A stretch of DNA of 64,000 nt, taken from positions 1 through 64,000 of the forward strand of contig CAIOSP010000204.1 in assembly GCA_903861005.1 (NCBI GenBank), read 5' to 3'. The stretch comes from an uncultured Pseudomonadota bacterium. GTDB taxonomy: Bacteria > Myxococcota_A > UBA796 > GCA-2862545. Made by a program: the position numbers and the translations under genes. Below the pieces are notes generated by a model, which saw only the letters and a list, made by a program, of their open reading frames with translations, was not told the origin of the DNA and searched no databases. Shown here piece after piece: positions 1 through 9,845 of this stretch; position 1 is the stretch's first letter; each line of letters begins with the position of its first letter.

Positions 1-54
1 CCCCTAGGGCGGCCGTCGCGCCGTCGCGGGGGCCACCCTTCGGGGCCCGAGCGA

Positions 55-236
55 CTAGCTCAGCTTCTCGGCCAGGTCGTCCAAGCGCACCTTGAGGCGC
101 TCGAGGTTGCGACGCAGGACGGCGCGCTCCATCTGCAGCTTGAGCACGTCGTCCGGGGCGCCGCGCTCGAGCTCAAAGACGAGCAGGTCGAGGTCTCTCG
201 CGAGCTCCTCGACCACGCGGGCCTGGTCGCCCGCCA

Positions 237-237
<1 letters not shown>
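55..237 (-). CDS. Small helical protein coupled to peptide transporter
   Basis: Sixty-residue soluble protein. It starts at a GTG whose G is the last base of the stop codon of the upstream transporter gene (TAGTG), so translation of the two is probably coupled. The chain is charged with Leu/Val every three to four residues and ends LERLKVRLDDLAEKLS, which predicts one long helix or coiled coil. A GAPDD break lies near residues 26-30. There is no signal peptide, membrane segment or catalytic motif, and I do not recognise the family. The coupling suggests an accessory partner of the transporter (inference). The 54 bases beyond its stop hold only a GC-rich inverted repeat. Confidence 0.6.
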
Positions 238-1781
<1,544 letters not shown>

Positions 1782-1904
1782 GGGCGTGAGGCTCCGCAGG
1801 CTGGCGCCGACTGGATCGGCGGGAGGGACGGCAAAAGCGGCGCATAACCCAAGCGGCCGCGATCGCGCGATGGCGGGGTCGTTCGGGTTTTGTGCGCAAC
1901 ACCG

Positions 1905-2459
1905 CTAGGACTCGGAACCGTCCGCGGCCTTGGGTGCATGAGCGGCGTCGAGCGCGGGCCGCAGGCGGGTGAGGTGCACGTCGTCCGGCCACTTGGCCAG
2001 CGCCTCGTCGAGCGCGGCGCGGGCCGCGTCCAGGCGTTCGTCCGAGATCATCGTCTCGATCCGCAGCACCGTGGCGAGCACGTCGCCCTGGTGCCGCGCC
2101 TCGCGGGTCACCTCCGACGTCAGCTGGTTCACCAGCTTGGCCGACCCAGGCAGGGCCTCCAGCCGGCGCATCGCCTCGTTCGCCACCTTGGGGATGTCGC
2201 GGCGGCGCGCCTCGCGGACGGCGGAGCTCAGCAGGTCCGGGTGCTCCCCGGCCAGCCCCCAGAGCCGCTCCTCCAGCTTGACCACCTGATCGGGCTCGGC
2301 GCGGACCATCTGGCGGACCGCTTCGCGGATGCGCGTGGAGCGCCTGCGGAAGCTCCACCCGGGTACCAGAGCGATCGCGGTGACCGCGGCGAGCAGCCCC
2401 ACGGCCCAGTGAGGGAGCAGTATCCACAGGTCCTGAAAGATCTTCCCGAGCACCTGCAC
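1905..2459 (-). CDS. Membrane-anchored helical-repeat protein, unknown function
   Basis: Protein of 184 residues starting at GTG 2459, chosen because GGAG lies about eight bases upstream; an in-frame GTG at 2453 is an alternative. The N-terminus has one transmembrane helix (about residues 13-33, WAVGLLAAVTAIALV). After it comes a basic stretch, FRRRSTRIR, and a long Ala/Arg/Leu/Glu-rich part resembling TPR-like helical pairs (for example RLDAARAALDEALAKWPDD near the C-terminus). The arrangement is that of a single-pass protein with a cytoplasmic helical domain. I recognise no family. It is transcribed divergently from the gene at 2556 across a 96-base gap that must hold both promoters. Confidence 0.6.
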   Translation of the reverse strand: MQVLGKIFQDLWILLPHWAVGLLAAVTAIALVPGWSFRRRSTRIREAVRQMVRAEPDQVVKLEERLWGLAGEHPDLLSSAVREARRRDIPKVANEAMRRLEALPGSAKLVNQLTSEVTREARHQGDVLATVLRIETMISDERLDAARAALDEALAKWPDDVHLTRLRPALDAAHAPKAADGSES

Positions 2460-2555
2460 GAACTTTCTCCAGTACCGCTTCGGATTTTCCCTAAGGCCTG
2501 CCGCGGTAGTTCCGATTGACCCTGTGAGCCCCAGCCAGGTTCGCCGAGGTTGCCC

Positions 2556-3542
2556 ATGCAGGACTTTCGCTATGACCCGGGAAGCCTCCGAGATCACGCC
2601 GCGCGCCTCGTGGCGCAGTCGGAAGATGTCGTGCGCAACTTCGTCGTGATGGGGGCCACCACCGGCCTGTTCATCGCGTTGACCGCCACCGCCGGGAACT
2701 TTGTCGCAGGCACGGTCTGCGGCATCCTGGGCGCGGCCGCGGGCTTGGTGATCGGCGACGATCGCAAGCGCGGCATGCTGCGCGACGCCGACGTGGCGCT
2801 GTGCCTGGTGCAGGTGGAAGAGAACACCCGCATGCGCGACAGCCGGGGCAACCTGGTGTCGCTGGCGACGCCCAAGGAGCGCCTGCAGAAGACGATCCCC
2901 GCGCCCGCGCCTGAGCTCCAGCCCATCCGGCAGCCGCCGGCCGCCCCGCTCGAGTCGGCCGCCTCTGCCGAGATCAGCGCGGTCCGTCGCGCCGCGCCCC
3001 CCGCCGCCGCCGAGGTCACCTCTCCGGTTCGTGTGACCAAGCCCGCGCCCGCCCCGGCCGCGCCGAGCCCCTACCAGGTCATCGAAGACGAGAACGGCAT
3101 CCCGCACTACGCCGCCGCGACCGAGACCTCGCAGGTCCAGCCCGCGTGGCTCGCCCAGAGCGCGGTGATCGGCGCCGAGAAGGCCAAGGACGAGGAGCGC
3201 CCCGCCTACGCCGCGGAGTGGCCCGTCGAGGAGCCCGCCCGCCAGTCGGTCGAGGAGCACGTCGTGGCCCCCGTCGACGCCGTGCCGGCCTACGCCGCCG
3301 ACCCCGGCTACGCCGAGCCGCTCACCGCCAGCGACGACCTGTCGCGGTCGACCTTCGCGCCCGAAGAGATCGCCGCGCCCAGCACGAACGTGCCGCGCCC
3401 CGCCAGCATGGACCCCGAGGAGTCTGGCCTGAGCGAGTCCGAGGTCCGCGGCGTCCACTCGGCGCACGACAGCAGCTTCGGCCCGTCGTTTGGCAGCTCG
3501 ATGTGGGTCCCGGACGACGAGGAAGACGTCGAGGCCGTCTGA
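2556..3542 (+). CDS. Glycine-zipper membrane protein with long Pro/Ala-rich tail
   Basis: Protein of 328 residues beginning at ATG 2556; a TTG two codons upstream is less likely. After about 30 soluble residues come two hydrophobic segments rich in small residues (VVMGATTGLFIALTATAGNF and GTVCGILGAAAGLVIGDD, about residues 30-70), a glycine-zipper pattern. The rest is low-complexity, rich in Ala, Pro and Glu with few hydrophobics, and ends in the acidic WVPDDEEDVEAV. This looks like a membrane-anchored disordered cytoplasmic tail. No enzyme motif is visible. Its TGA abuts the opposing gene's stop in a TGATCA palindrome with no gap. Function unknown. Confidence 0.65.
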   Translation: MQDFRYDPGSLRDHAARLVAQSEDVVRNFVVMGATTGLFIALTATAGNFVAGTVCGILGAAAGLVIGDDRKRGMLRDADVALCLVQVEENTRMRDSRGNLVSLATPKERLQKTIPAPAPELQPIRQPPAAPLESAASAEISAVRRAAPPAAAEVTSPVRVTKPAPAPAAPSPYQVIEDENGIPHYAAATETSQVQPAWLAQSAVIGAEKAKDEERPAYAAEWPVEEPARQSVEEHVVAPVDAVPAYAADPGYAEPLTASDDLSRSTFAPEEIAAPSTNVPRPASMDPEESGLSESEVRGVHSAHDSSFGPSFGSSMWVPDDEEDVEAV

Positions 3543-4397
3543 TCAGCGTCGCCACACCGGCCCGGCGTCGCCCTCCATGGCGTCGCTGGGCCCGGGCAGG
3601 ATCTCGCGCAGGTAGGCGTCGACCCCTTTCTCGGCCGACCAGTCCCGCGGGTAGCCCAGGCTGACCTCCTCGAAGCGCACGCCGTCGCGCCAGTCGGTCG
3701 CGCGGACGTGCAGGTGCCCCGACACGACGACGGCGGCCCGATAGCGGACGTGCCAGTCCTCGGTGGCGCGGGTGCCGCACCAGATCGTGAAGCGCGGGAT
3801 GCGCGGCACGCGGGTCAGGTCGCGCCGCAGCGGCCAGTGGTTGACCAGCACGGTCTGATGGTCGGGCGGCACGGTCGCCAGCAGGGCCTCCGCCTGGGCG
3901 ACGCGCGCCCGGCACCACGCCGCGCGCGACGGGAACGGGTCGGCGTGCAGCAGCACCTCGTCGGCGCACTGGAGCCCGGACTCGCGCGCCCACGCGACGG
4001 CCTCGTCGGGCGTGAGATCGTCGGGGCCGAACGTGTAGTCGTAGAGCAGGAAGAGCGGGACGATCGCCAGCGGAGCCACGCTCCCGGGCCAGCGCAGCCA
4101 GCCGTCCTCGGGCGTGTGGACGCCGTGGGCGCGGCACACGTCGACCATCTGCAGGTACTTGTCGACGCCGCGCGGCGCGTCCTCACCCAGCGACCACAGC
4201 TCGTGGTTGCCCGGCACCCAGATCACCTTCGCGAAGCGCGCGGTCAGGATCCCCAGCGCCTCGTCGAGGACCTCGGGGCGCTCGGACAGATCGCCCACCG
4301 CGAGCAGCCAGTCGCTCGGGTGCGCGGGCATGGCGGCCAGCGCCTCCATCTGGCCGCGGTGGTTGCAGTGCAGGTCCGACAGTCCGAGCAGGCGCAT
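3543..4397 (-). CDS. Calcineurin-like metallophosphoesterase
   Basis: Soluble 284-residue phosphoesterase with the five metal-binding blocks of the calcineurin-like superfamily in order: SDLHC (D8, H10), AVGDLSE (near 37), PGNHE (near 68), VNHWP (about 190) and GHLH (about 230). A two-metal site hydrolysing phosphomono- or diesters follows from the family; the substrate is not evident. The start ATG overlaps the TGA of the upstream YhhN gene by one base (TGATG), so it is third in a coupled set with the M64 peptidase and YhhN genes. Its stop is directly adjacent to the stop of the convergent gene. Confidence 0.85.
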   Translation of the reverse strand: MRLLGLSDLHCNHRGQMEALAAMPAHPSDWLLAVGDLSERPEVLDEALGILTARFAKVIWVPGNHELWSLGEDAPRGVDKYLQMVDVCRAHGVHTPEDGWLRWPGSVAPLAIVPLFLLYDYTFGPDDLTPDEAVAWARESGLQCADEVLLHADPFPSRAAWCRARVAQAEALLATVPPDHQTVLVNHWPLRRDLTRVPRIPRFTIWCGTRATEDWHVRYRAAVVVSGHLHVRATDWRDGVRFEEVSLGYPRDWSAEKGVDAYLREILPGPSDAMEGDAGPVWRR

Positions 4398-5029
4398 CAG
4401 GTATTGGCGGCCGCGTACACGAAGAGCAGCTGCGCCGCGAAGTAGGGCGGCAGGCCGATCAGCCGGTTGTAGGGCGTGGGCGAGATGAAGCGCTGCCGCG
4501 CGACGAACAGGTCGCTGAAGAAGAACAGGTGGGCGGCCAGCACCCACACCGGGCCCATGTTCGTGCCGACGATGCCCACGGACAGCGCCACCATCGCCGT
4601 GATCGCCACCATGTACAGGCGCACCGGCACCGTCAGCTTGCCGGCCTTGGGGCCGATCCAGCGCAGCACCAGGAACAGCGCAGGCGACAGCATCACCAAC
4701 GCCAGCCCGACCCCCAGCGGCATCGGCCCGAGGGACAGGAACGCGACCGCGAACGCGACGTGCGCGAGCAGGAACGAGCCCAGGCCCACCAGGAAGACCT
4801 TCTTGTGGTCGGACAGCAGGGCGACGTCGCCGATCCACGACAGCACCATGGCCGCCAGGATGGCCGCGCCGTGCGGGCTGCGACTGGGCACGCCGAGCGC
4901 CACCGCCGCGACCACAAAAGTCGTCGCCGCCACCAGCTTGCCCGCCGCGCGCATCGCCCAGATCTGGCTGAACTCGCCGGCGATGGTCACCGCCACCGCG
5001 ATCGCCATGATCACCACGTAGATCGTCAT
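4397..5029 (-). CDS. YhhN/TMEM86 family membrane protein (lysoplasmalogenase-like)
   Basis: Integral membrane protein of 210 residues with about eight hydrophobic helices. It carries the two acidic motifs typical of YhhN/TMEM86: LSWIGDVALL (around residue 60) and HLFFFSDLFVARQRF (around 165). TMEM86B hydrolyses the vinyl-ether bond of lysoplasmalogens, and bacterial members are candidates for the same reaction. The start at 5029 is set by a strong AGGAGG seven bases upstream. The ATG overlaps the end of the M64 gene (ATGA), and its stop overlaps the metallophosphoesterase start. A vinyl-ether lipid role would fit a bacterium that also carries the lipid operon at 26-40 kb, but that link is inference. 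Confidence 0.8.
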   Translation of the reverse strand: MTIYVVIMAIAVAVTIAGEFSQIWAMRAAGKLVAATTFVVAAVALGVPSRSPHGAAILAAMVLSWIGDVALLSDHKKVFLVGLGSFLLAHVAFAVAFLSLGPMPLGVGLALVMLSPALFLVLRWIGPKAGKLTVPVRLYMVAITAMVALSVGIVGTNMGPVWVLAAHLFFFSDLFVARQRFISPTPYNRLIGLPPYFAAQLLFVYAAANT

Positions 5030-6546
5030 GACTTCCTCCTCCGCCACACCAGCAGGCCGAGCGCGCCCAGCCACGCCGTGGGGGGCGCGTCGTTCGTCGC
5101 GCAGCCGCAGCCGGCGCACTTGGTCTTCACCGTCCAAGCGACGGAGTCGCTCAGCACGTCTTGGGGGTCCGAGCGCACCCAGGCCGTCGGGTCGACCACG
5201 CTCGCGAGCAGCTCGCCGTCGAGGTCGTCGCAGCCTTCGACCACAAATTCGGCGCCGGTGCCGACCTCACGGCCGTCGACCGACCACACGACGTCCACGC
5301 CCTGCTCGGGGCCGAGCGACTTGACCTTGAAGGTCTGCGACTCGCCGTCGGCCAGCACCACGCGGTTGGCGGGGTCCGGCGACTGCGACACGATCATCTC
5401 GCCGCCCAGCGCCGCGTAGAGCTTGGTGACGATCGTCTCGCGGCAGACCGGGCAGTACTGGTCCTGCAGCGTGTTCATCATGCACGAGTCGGACGTGGGC
5501 CGGTCCCAGTCGTCGAACGAGCAGCCCTCGTAGCGCTCCACCTGATCGGCGGCGCCCGGGTTGGCGGGGTCGGCCGACGTGACGGCCTCGCCGGTCCACG
5601 CGGGCCACGCGTCGGCCACGTTGTGGCTCACGCAGTTGGGCGACAGGTAGTCCGCGGGGGTGGTCGGCGCGGGCGTCGAGTAGCCGTAGCTGTACTCGTC
5701 CCACAGCCCGAACAGCGAGTGGCCGAGCTCGTGCGCCGCCACCTGCACGAACTGCGTGTCGCCGGTGTACGACGTGCCGTAGGTGAACCCGCCCGCGCCG
5801 CCGTACTTGTCGCTGTTGACCAGCACCATGATGCCGTCGGCGAACGGCGCGTGCCCGTCGACAAAGTCGACCACCTTGGCCTCGTCGCAGCAGATCAGGC
5901 GCTCGATGGCCGGGTCGCAGAAGTAGGCACACTCGAACGGCGTGACGTGCGTGTCGGTGGCGAACTCTTCGTCCACGCCCGACGAGGTGGACGGCGTGAA
6001 CACCTTCCACACGTTGATCAGGCCGCTGTACTCAGTGTACGGCCCGATCGTCAGCAGGTGGTCGACGATCGAGTCGACCCGCGCGTCGAACTTGGGACGG
6101 TCGTCGGTGGTGAAGCCGTCGCCCAGGAACACCAGGTCAAGCCGTCGCGCGCTCGGCCCGTTCGCCAGCACCGCCTCGGCGTCGGACGGCGCGGGCGCCA
6201 TGCGCGACGCGGTGAACGGGTGGGCGCGCTGGCCTCGCACGCGCAGGTCGGTGGCGCCGTCCGGCCAGGGGAGGATGACCCGCAAGAAGCGCGTCGGCGC
6301 GTACCCCGCAGCGCCGCCGCCCTCAGGGAACGGGATGTCGCGCGTGGTGGCGAAGGGCGGGAGCGCTACGGTGGCGAGCACCGCCCCGTCTGCCCCGAGC
6401 ACGGCGAGCTCGCCGGGCAGGCTCGGCACCACGTCGTCGACACGCTCGGCGCGCACCACGCGCACGCTGCCGTCGTCCTCGAGCGCGAGCGTCGCGCGCA
6501 GGGACTCCGCGTTCGCGGTTGCGAGGGTCAGCCACAGCGCGATCAC
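5026..6546 (-). CDS. Secreted M64 (IgA peptidase-type) metallopeptidase with MYXO-CTERM-like tail
   Basis: Exported zinc metallopeptidase of 506 residues. It has a short signal peptide (MIALWLTLATANA), an N-terminal beta-rich domain (to about 130) and an M64 catalytic domain. The zinc motif HELGH is at about 272-276 in AAHELGHSLFGLWDEYSYG, and the domain contains several cysteines. The C-terminus is CAGCGCATNDAPP, then a hydrophobic stretch WLGALGLLVW and a basic RRRKS end. That is the layout of MYXO-CTERM sorting tails used for surface attachment in Myxococcota. M64 founders cleave IgA, but environmental members are general secreted proteases. First gene of the M64-YhhN-phosphoesterase set, with a 4-base overlap at its end. 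Confidence 0.9.
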   Translation of the reverse strand: MIALWLTLATANAESLRATLALEDDGSVRVVRAERVDDVVPSLPGELAVLGADGAVLATVALPPFATTRDIPFPEGGGAAGYAPTRFLRVILPWPDGATDLRVRGQRAHPFTASRMAPAPSDAEAVLANGPSARRLDLVFLGDGFTTDDRPKFDARVDSIVDHLLTIGPYTEYSGLINVWKVFTPSTSSGVDEEFATDTHVTPFECAYFCDPAIERLICCDEAKVVDFVDGHAPFADGIMVLVNSDKYGGAGGFTYGTSYTGDTQFVQVAAHELGHSLFGLWDEYSYGYSTPAPTTPADYLSPNCVSHNVADAWPAWTGEAVTSADPANPGAADQVERYEGCSFDDWDRPTSDSCMMNTLQDQYCPVCRETIVTKLYAALGGEMIVSQSPDPANRVVLADGESQTFKVKSLGPEQGVDVVWSVDGREVGTGAEFVVEGCDDLDGELLASVVDPTAWVRSDPQDVLSDSVAWTVKTKCAGCGCATNDAPPTAWLGALGLLVWRRRKS

Positions 6547-6626
6547 GGGGACTCCGGTGCGATCAGGGTAGCGCGTTGCGCGAGCGCGGTCAGGTGTGGC
6601 CTACGTGGGGCGGCGGCCGCGTGCGG

Positions 6627-9092
6627 TCAGGTGCGGCGCCGCGGCCGATGCTCCGCCGGCGCGGTGCGCGGATCGTCCGGCCAGCTGTGGCGCGGGTATC
6701 GGGCGCGCAGCTCCTTGCGGATCTCGACGTAGGCGCGGTCCCAGAAGCCCGGCAGATCGTCGGTCACCTGCTGGATGCGGTTGTTGGGCGAGAGCAGCTG
6801 CAGCTGGATCGCGGTGTGGCCGACGCGCGGCGTCTGGGTGGCGCCGTACAGCTCCTGGATGCGCACCGCGAGCACCGGCGCGCCGTCGTCTGGGTAGTCC
6901 AGGCGGATCGCCGACCCGCTGGGCACGGTGAAGCGCTCCGGCGCGAGCGTGTCGAGCGCCTTCTTCTGCTCCCAGCTCAACGCGTCGAGCAGCGCGCCCG
7001 TCCAGTTGGCGCGGCGCACGTCGGCCAGGCTGCGCGCGCCCGACGTCAGGGTCGCGGCGACCTCCAGCAGGCCCTCCGCGTCAGACGCCGGCAGGTTCAG
7101 ATCCGGGCGCGCCTTGGCCGCGAAGCGCAGGCGGCCGATGGTGCAGGCGGTGTCGGGATCATCCCACGGGATCGCGCGGTCCGGCGACGCGCGGATCGCC
7201 TCGACCAACGCGGCGGTGACCAGCTCCTGCGGCACCTGCACGCCCAGGTGCTCGCGCAGGATGATCGCACCCCAGCGGGCGCGCTTGGCGGTGACGACGC
7301 GATCCTTGTCGGCGTCCCAGGTGACCTCCAGCCTATCGGGCGCGTCGAGCCAGCTGGGATCGATCTGCGCCGCCAGCCGCACGTCGGCCTCGGCGCCCTC
7401 GCCGTCGGTCACCTCGACCGCCACCAGCCAGGGGGCGGCCTTTACGGCGCTGTCGGGGTGGAGCTTCGCGCCGCGTCCGTTCGCCAGCAGCACACGATCC
7501 CCGCCCTCCACGCGGCGCTTGGCCACGCGATCGGGCCACGCGACGCACAGCGCGCGATCCAGGCCCTCGCGACCGCCGCCCCGCGACGCGGCGCCGAGCA
7601 CGCGCTCCGTGGCGCGCACCAGCTGATCGGCCGACTCGCGCGTGCGGAAGGCCACACCGGGGCTGGTCGCACGCCAGCCGTGCGCCGATCCGCGGTCGAG
7701 CGCATCGAGCAGGTCGCCGACGTCGCTGTCGGACACGTGCCGGACGAAGCCTTCGCGCTTGAACGGCAGGCGCTCGGACAAGAGCGCCGCGGCCTCGGCG
7801 GCCTCGCGCAGCGCCCCGCGGCGGTGCCCTTCGAGCAGCAGGCGCGCCAGTCGCGGCTGGGCGGGGATCGCGGCCATCGCCTTTCCGGTCGCGGAGAGCG
7901 CGTCGTGGGCATCGAGCGCGCCCAGCATCCGAAGCTGCTCGATCGCGGCCTCCAGCGCGTGCGGCTGCGGCGCGTCGAACCAGGGGAACTTGCGCGCGTC
8001 GGGCTCGCCCCACGCGAGCAGGGTGATGACGGGGCCTGCGAGATCGACGCGGCGGATCTCCGGATCGTCGTGCGCGGGGCGCGCGGCCTGCGCGGCCTCG
8101 GTCCACAGGCGGAAGCAAATGCCCGGCGCGACGCGGCCCGCGCGACCGGCCCGCTGATCGGCGCTCGCGCGGCTGTTCGACTCCACCACCAGCCGGTCGA
8201 GCCCGCGCTGCGGATCGTGGCGCAGCACGCGCACCTGGCCTACGTCGACCACCGCGCGCACGCCGGGGATCGTGACGCTCGTCTCGGCCACGTTGGTCGA
8301 CAGCACCACGCGGCGGCGCGGGCCGGAGCGCAGCGCCGCGTCCTGCTCGGCGGGCGGCAGGCGACCGTGCAGCGGCACCACGTCGACGTCGGACAGGCGC
8401 AGCGCGTCCTGCACCCAGCGGATCTCGCCCGCGCCGGGCAGGAACACGAGCACGTCGCCGTCGACCGCGGCGAGTGCGGCGTGCACGCCGTCGACGACGC
8501 GCTCCTCCAGGCGGCGGTCGTCGGGGCGCGGCAGGTAGCGGACCTCGACCGGAAACGCGCGGCCCTCGGAGCGCACGACCGTGCCGTCGACGAAGGCCGA
8601 AACCCGCTCCACGTCCAGCGTCGCCGACATCACGACGATCCGCAGCTCGGGCCGCAGCTCGCGCTGCAGGTGACGGACCATCGCGAGCGACAGGTCCGCG
8701 TCCAGGCTGCGCTCATGGAACTCGTCCAGCACGACGGCGCCCACGCCCTCCAGGAACGGGTCGGACACCAGCCTGCGCAGCAGCACGCCCTCGGTCACCA
8801 CCAGGATGCGCGTGCGGGCCGACGCCTTGCGCTCAAAGCGCACCTGAAAGCCGACCGTCTCGCCGAGCGCCTCGCCCAGCTCGTCGGCCATGCGCTGCGC
8901 GGCGGCGCGGGCGGCCACGCGGCGCGGCTCCAGCATCAGGATCACGCCGTCGACCGCGCCCGCCTTGAGGAGCGCCGGCGGTACACGCGTGGTCTTGCCG
9001 GCGCCGGTGGGCGCGTGGAGCACGGCGTTGCCGGCGCGCACCGCGGCGACCAGCTCGGGCAGGACGGGATCGATGGGGAGAGGGGAGACCAT
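6627..9092 (-). CDS. hrpB: ATP-dependent helicase HrpB (DEAH/RHA family)
   Basis: Cytoplasmic superfamily 2 helicase of 821 residues, the usual HrpB length. Motif I is APTGAGKTTRVPP (about residues 27-39), motif II is DEFH (123-126, a DExH variant usual in HrpB), and motif III is MSATLD. Motif VI QRAGRAGR precedes the HrpB C-terminal part. HrpB is a conserved putative RNA helicase of uncertain role in most bacteria. The start ATG at 9092 has no clear ribosome site. It is divergent from the TenA-like gene with a 53-base gap. A long open frame on the opposite strand is a GC-driven shadow. Confidence 0.94.
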   Translation of the reverse strand: MVSPLPIDPVLPELVAAVRAGNAVLHAPTGAGKTTRVPPALLKAGAVDGVILMLEPRRVAARAAAQRMADELGEALGETVGFQVRFERKASARTRILVVTEGVLLRRLVSDPFLEGVGAVVLDEFHERSLDADLSLAMVRHLQRELRPELRIVVMSATLDVERVSAFVDGTVVRSEGRAFPVEVRYLPRPDDRRLEERVVDGVHAALAAVDGDVLVFLPGAGEIRWVQDALRLSDVDVVPLHGRLPPAEQDAALRSGPRRRVVLSTNVAETSVTIPGVRAVVDVGQVRVLRHDPQRGLDRLVVESNSRASADQRAGRAGRVAPGICFRLWTEAAQAARPAHDDPEIRRVDLAGPVITLLAWGEPDARKFPWFDAPQPHALEAAIEQLRMLGALDAHDALSATGKAMAAIPAQPRLARLLLEGHRRGALREAAEAAALLSERLPFKREGFVRHVSDSDVGDLLDALDRGSAHGWRATSPGVAFRTRESADQLVRATERVLGAASRGGGREGLDRALCVAWPDRVAKRRVEGGDRVLLANGRGAKLHPDSAVKAAPWLVAVEVTDGEGAEADVRLAAQIDPSWLDAPDRLEVTWDADKDRVVTAKRARWGAIILREHLGVQVPQELVTAALVEAIRASPDRAIPWDDPDTACTIGRLRFAAKARPDLNLPASDAEGLLEVAATLTSGARSLADVRRANWTGALLDALSWEQKKALDTLAPERFTVPSGSAIRLDYPDDGAPVLAVRIQELYGATQTPRVGHTAIQLQLLSPNNRIQQVTDDLPGFWDRAYVEIRKELRARYPRHSWPDDPRTAPAEHRPRRRT

Positions 9093-9145
9093 GCCGCCGC
9101 GTGCCGACTCCGGGCCCGCTCGCTATCCGGTTCCGTGGAGGCGCG

Positions 9146-9823
9146 ATGTCGGACGTGCGGTTCGGGGACGGGCTTGGCGCGGGCTTCGCGGCGGAGCTGC
9201 TCACCGAAGACCTGACGGACAAGCGCCGCGCGCTGCTCGGACACCCGCTGTGGACGGGCGTGCAGGCAGGCACGGTGACGCGCGAGCAGCTTGCGCGGTT
9301 CGCGGTGCAGGACGCGTGGCTGATCCGGCAGATCGCCTGGCTCGACGGCACGCTCATCGCGCGGGCGCCCAACTCTGAGGTAGCCGACCTGCTCGTCGCC
9401 AAGCTCACGCCTAAGTCTGGTGCGCTCGACGGGCTGATCGCGTTCGGCGAGGCGTTCGGCGCCACCCGCGCCCAGATCGAGGCGCCCACCCCGATCGCCG
9501 GCTGCGCGGCGCTCACCTCGCTCTTCGTCTACCAGCTGATGCGCGGCACCTTCGCCGAGGCGTTCGCCACGCTGGCCGCGTCCGAGACCGTGTTCATCGA
9601 GATCTGCGGCCGCATCGAGGCGCCGCTGCGCGACCGCTACGGGCTGGACCCCAAGGCGCTGGCCTTTGTGTCCTTCCACGACGCGCTCGACCCGATCGGC
9701 CGCGAGGGCGCGGCGCTGCTGTCGCGCCTGGTGCGGACGGACGAGGAGCGCCGCGCGGTGACCGCGGCGGTGGGGCTGCTCTACGACACCGAGAAGCTGT
9801 TCTACGATGCCATCGTCGCGTAG
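9146..9823 (+). CDS. TenA/PqqC-like haem-oxygenase-fold protein
   Basis: All-helical 225-residue protein with the TenA/PqqC pattern. HPLWTGVQAGTVTREQLARF is near residue 33, then AVQDAWLIRQIAWLDGTLIARAP, FVYQLMRGTFAEAFATLAASE and a C-terminal DTEKLFYDAI helix. Such proteins are thiaminase II/HMP salvage enzymes (TenA), PqqC, or non-haem diiron redox enzymes. The SFHDALD segment near 175 supplies the HxxxD type of metal ligands seen in the diiron branch. The catalytic cysteine of TenA is not obvious, so I do not assign a thiaminase reaction. ATG 9146 was preferred over upstream codons because GTGGAGG lies just before it. No thiamine or PQQ genes are nearby. Confidence 0.75.
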   Translation: MSDVRFGDGLGAGFAAELLTEDLTDKRRALLGHPLWTGVQAGTVTREQLARFAVQDAWLIRQIAWLDGTLIARAPNSEVADLLVAKLTPKSGALDGLIAFGEAFGATRAQIEAPTPIAGCAALTSLFVYQLMRGTFAEAFATLAASETVFIEICGRIEAPLRDRYGLDPKALAFVSFHDALDPIGREGAALLSRLVRTDEERRAVTAAVGLLYDTEKLFYDAIVA

Positions 9824-9845
9824 GCCCCGCTTGCGGGAGGGCGAC

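Noticed and set aside
1-54. GC-rich inverted repeat at the window edge as a terminator
   Set aside because: Short, without a T-run, and cut by the window boundary, so no role can be supported.
6519-9215. Very long open frame on the plus strand opposite hrpB
   Set aside because: It is antisense to a clear helicase, its residues are Arg/His/Ala-rich with no domain, and such frames are expected in very GC-rich DNA.
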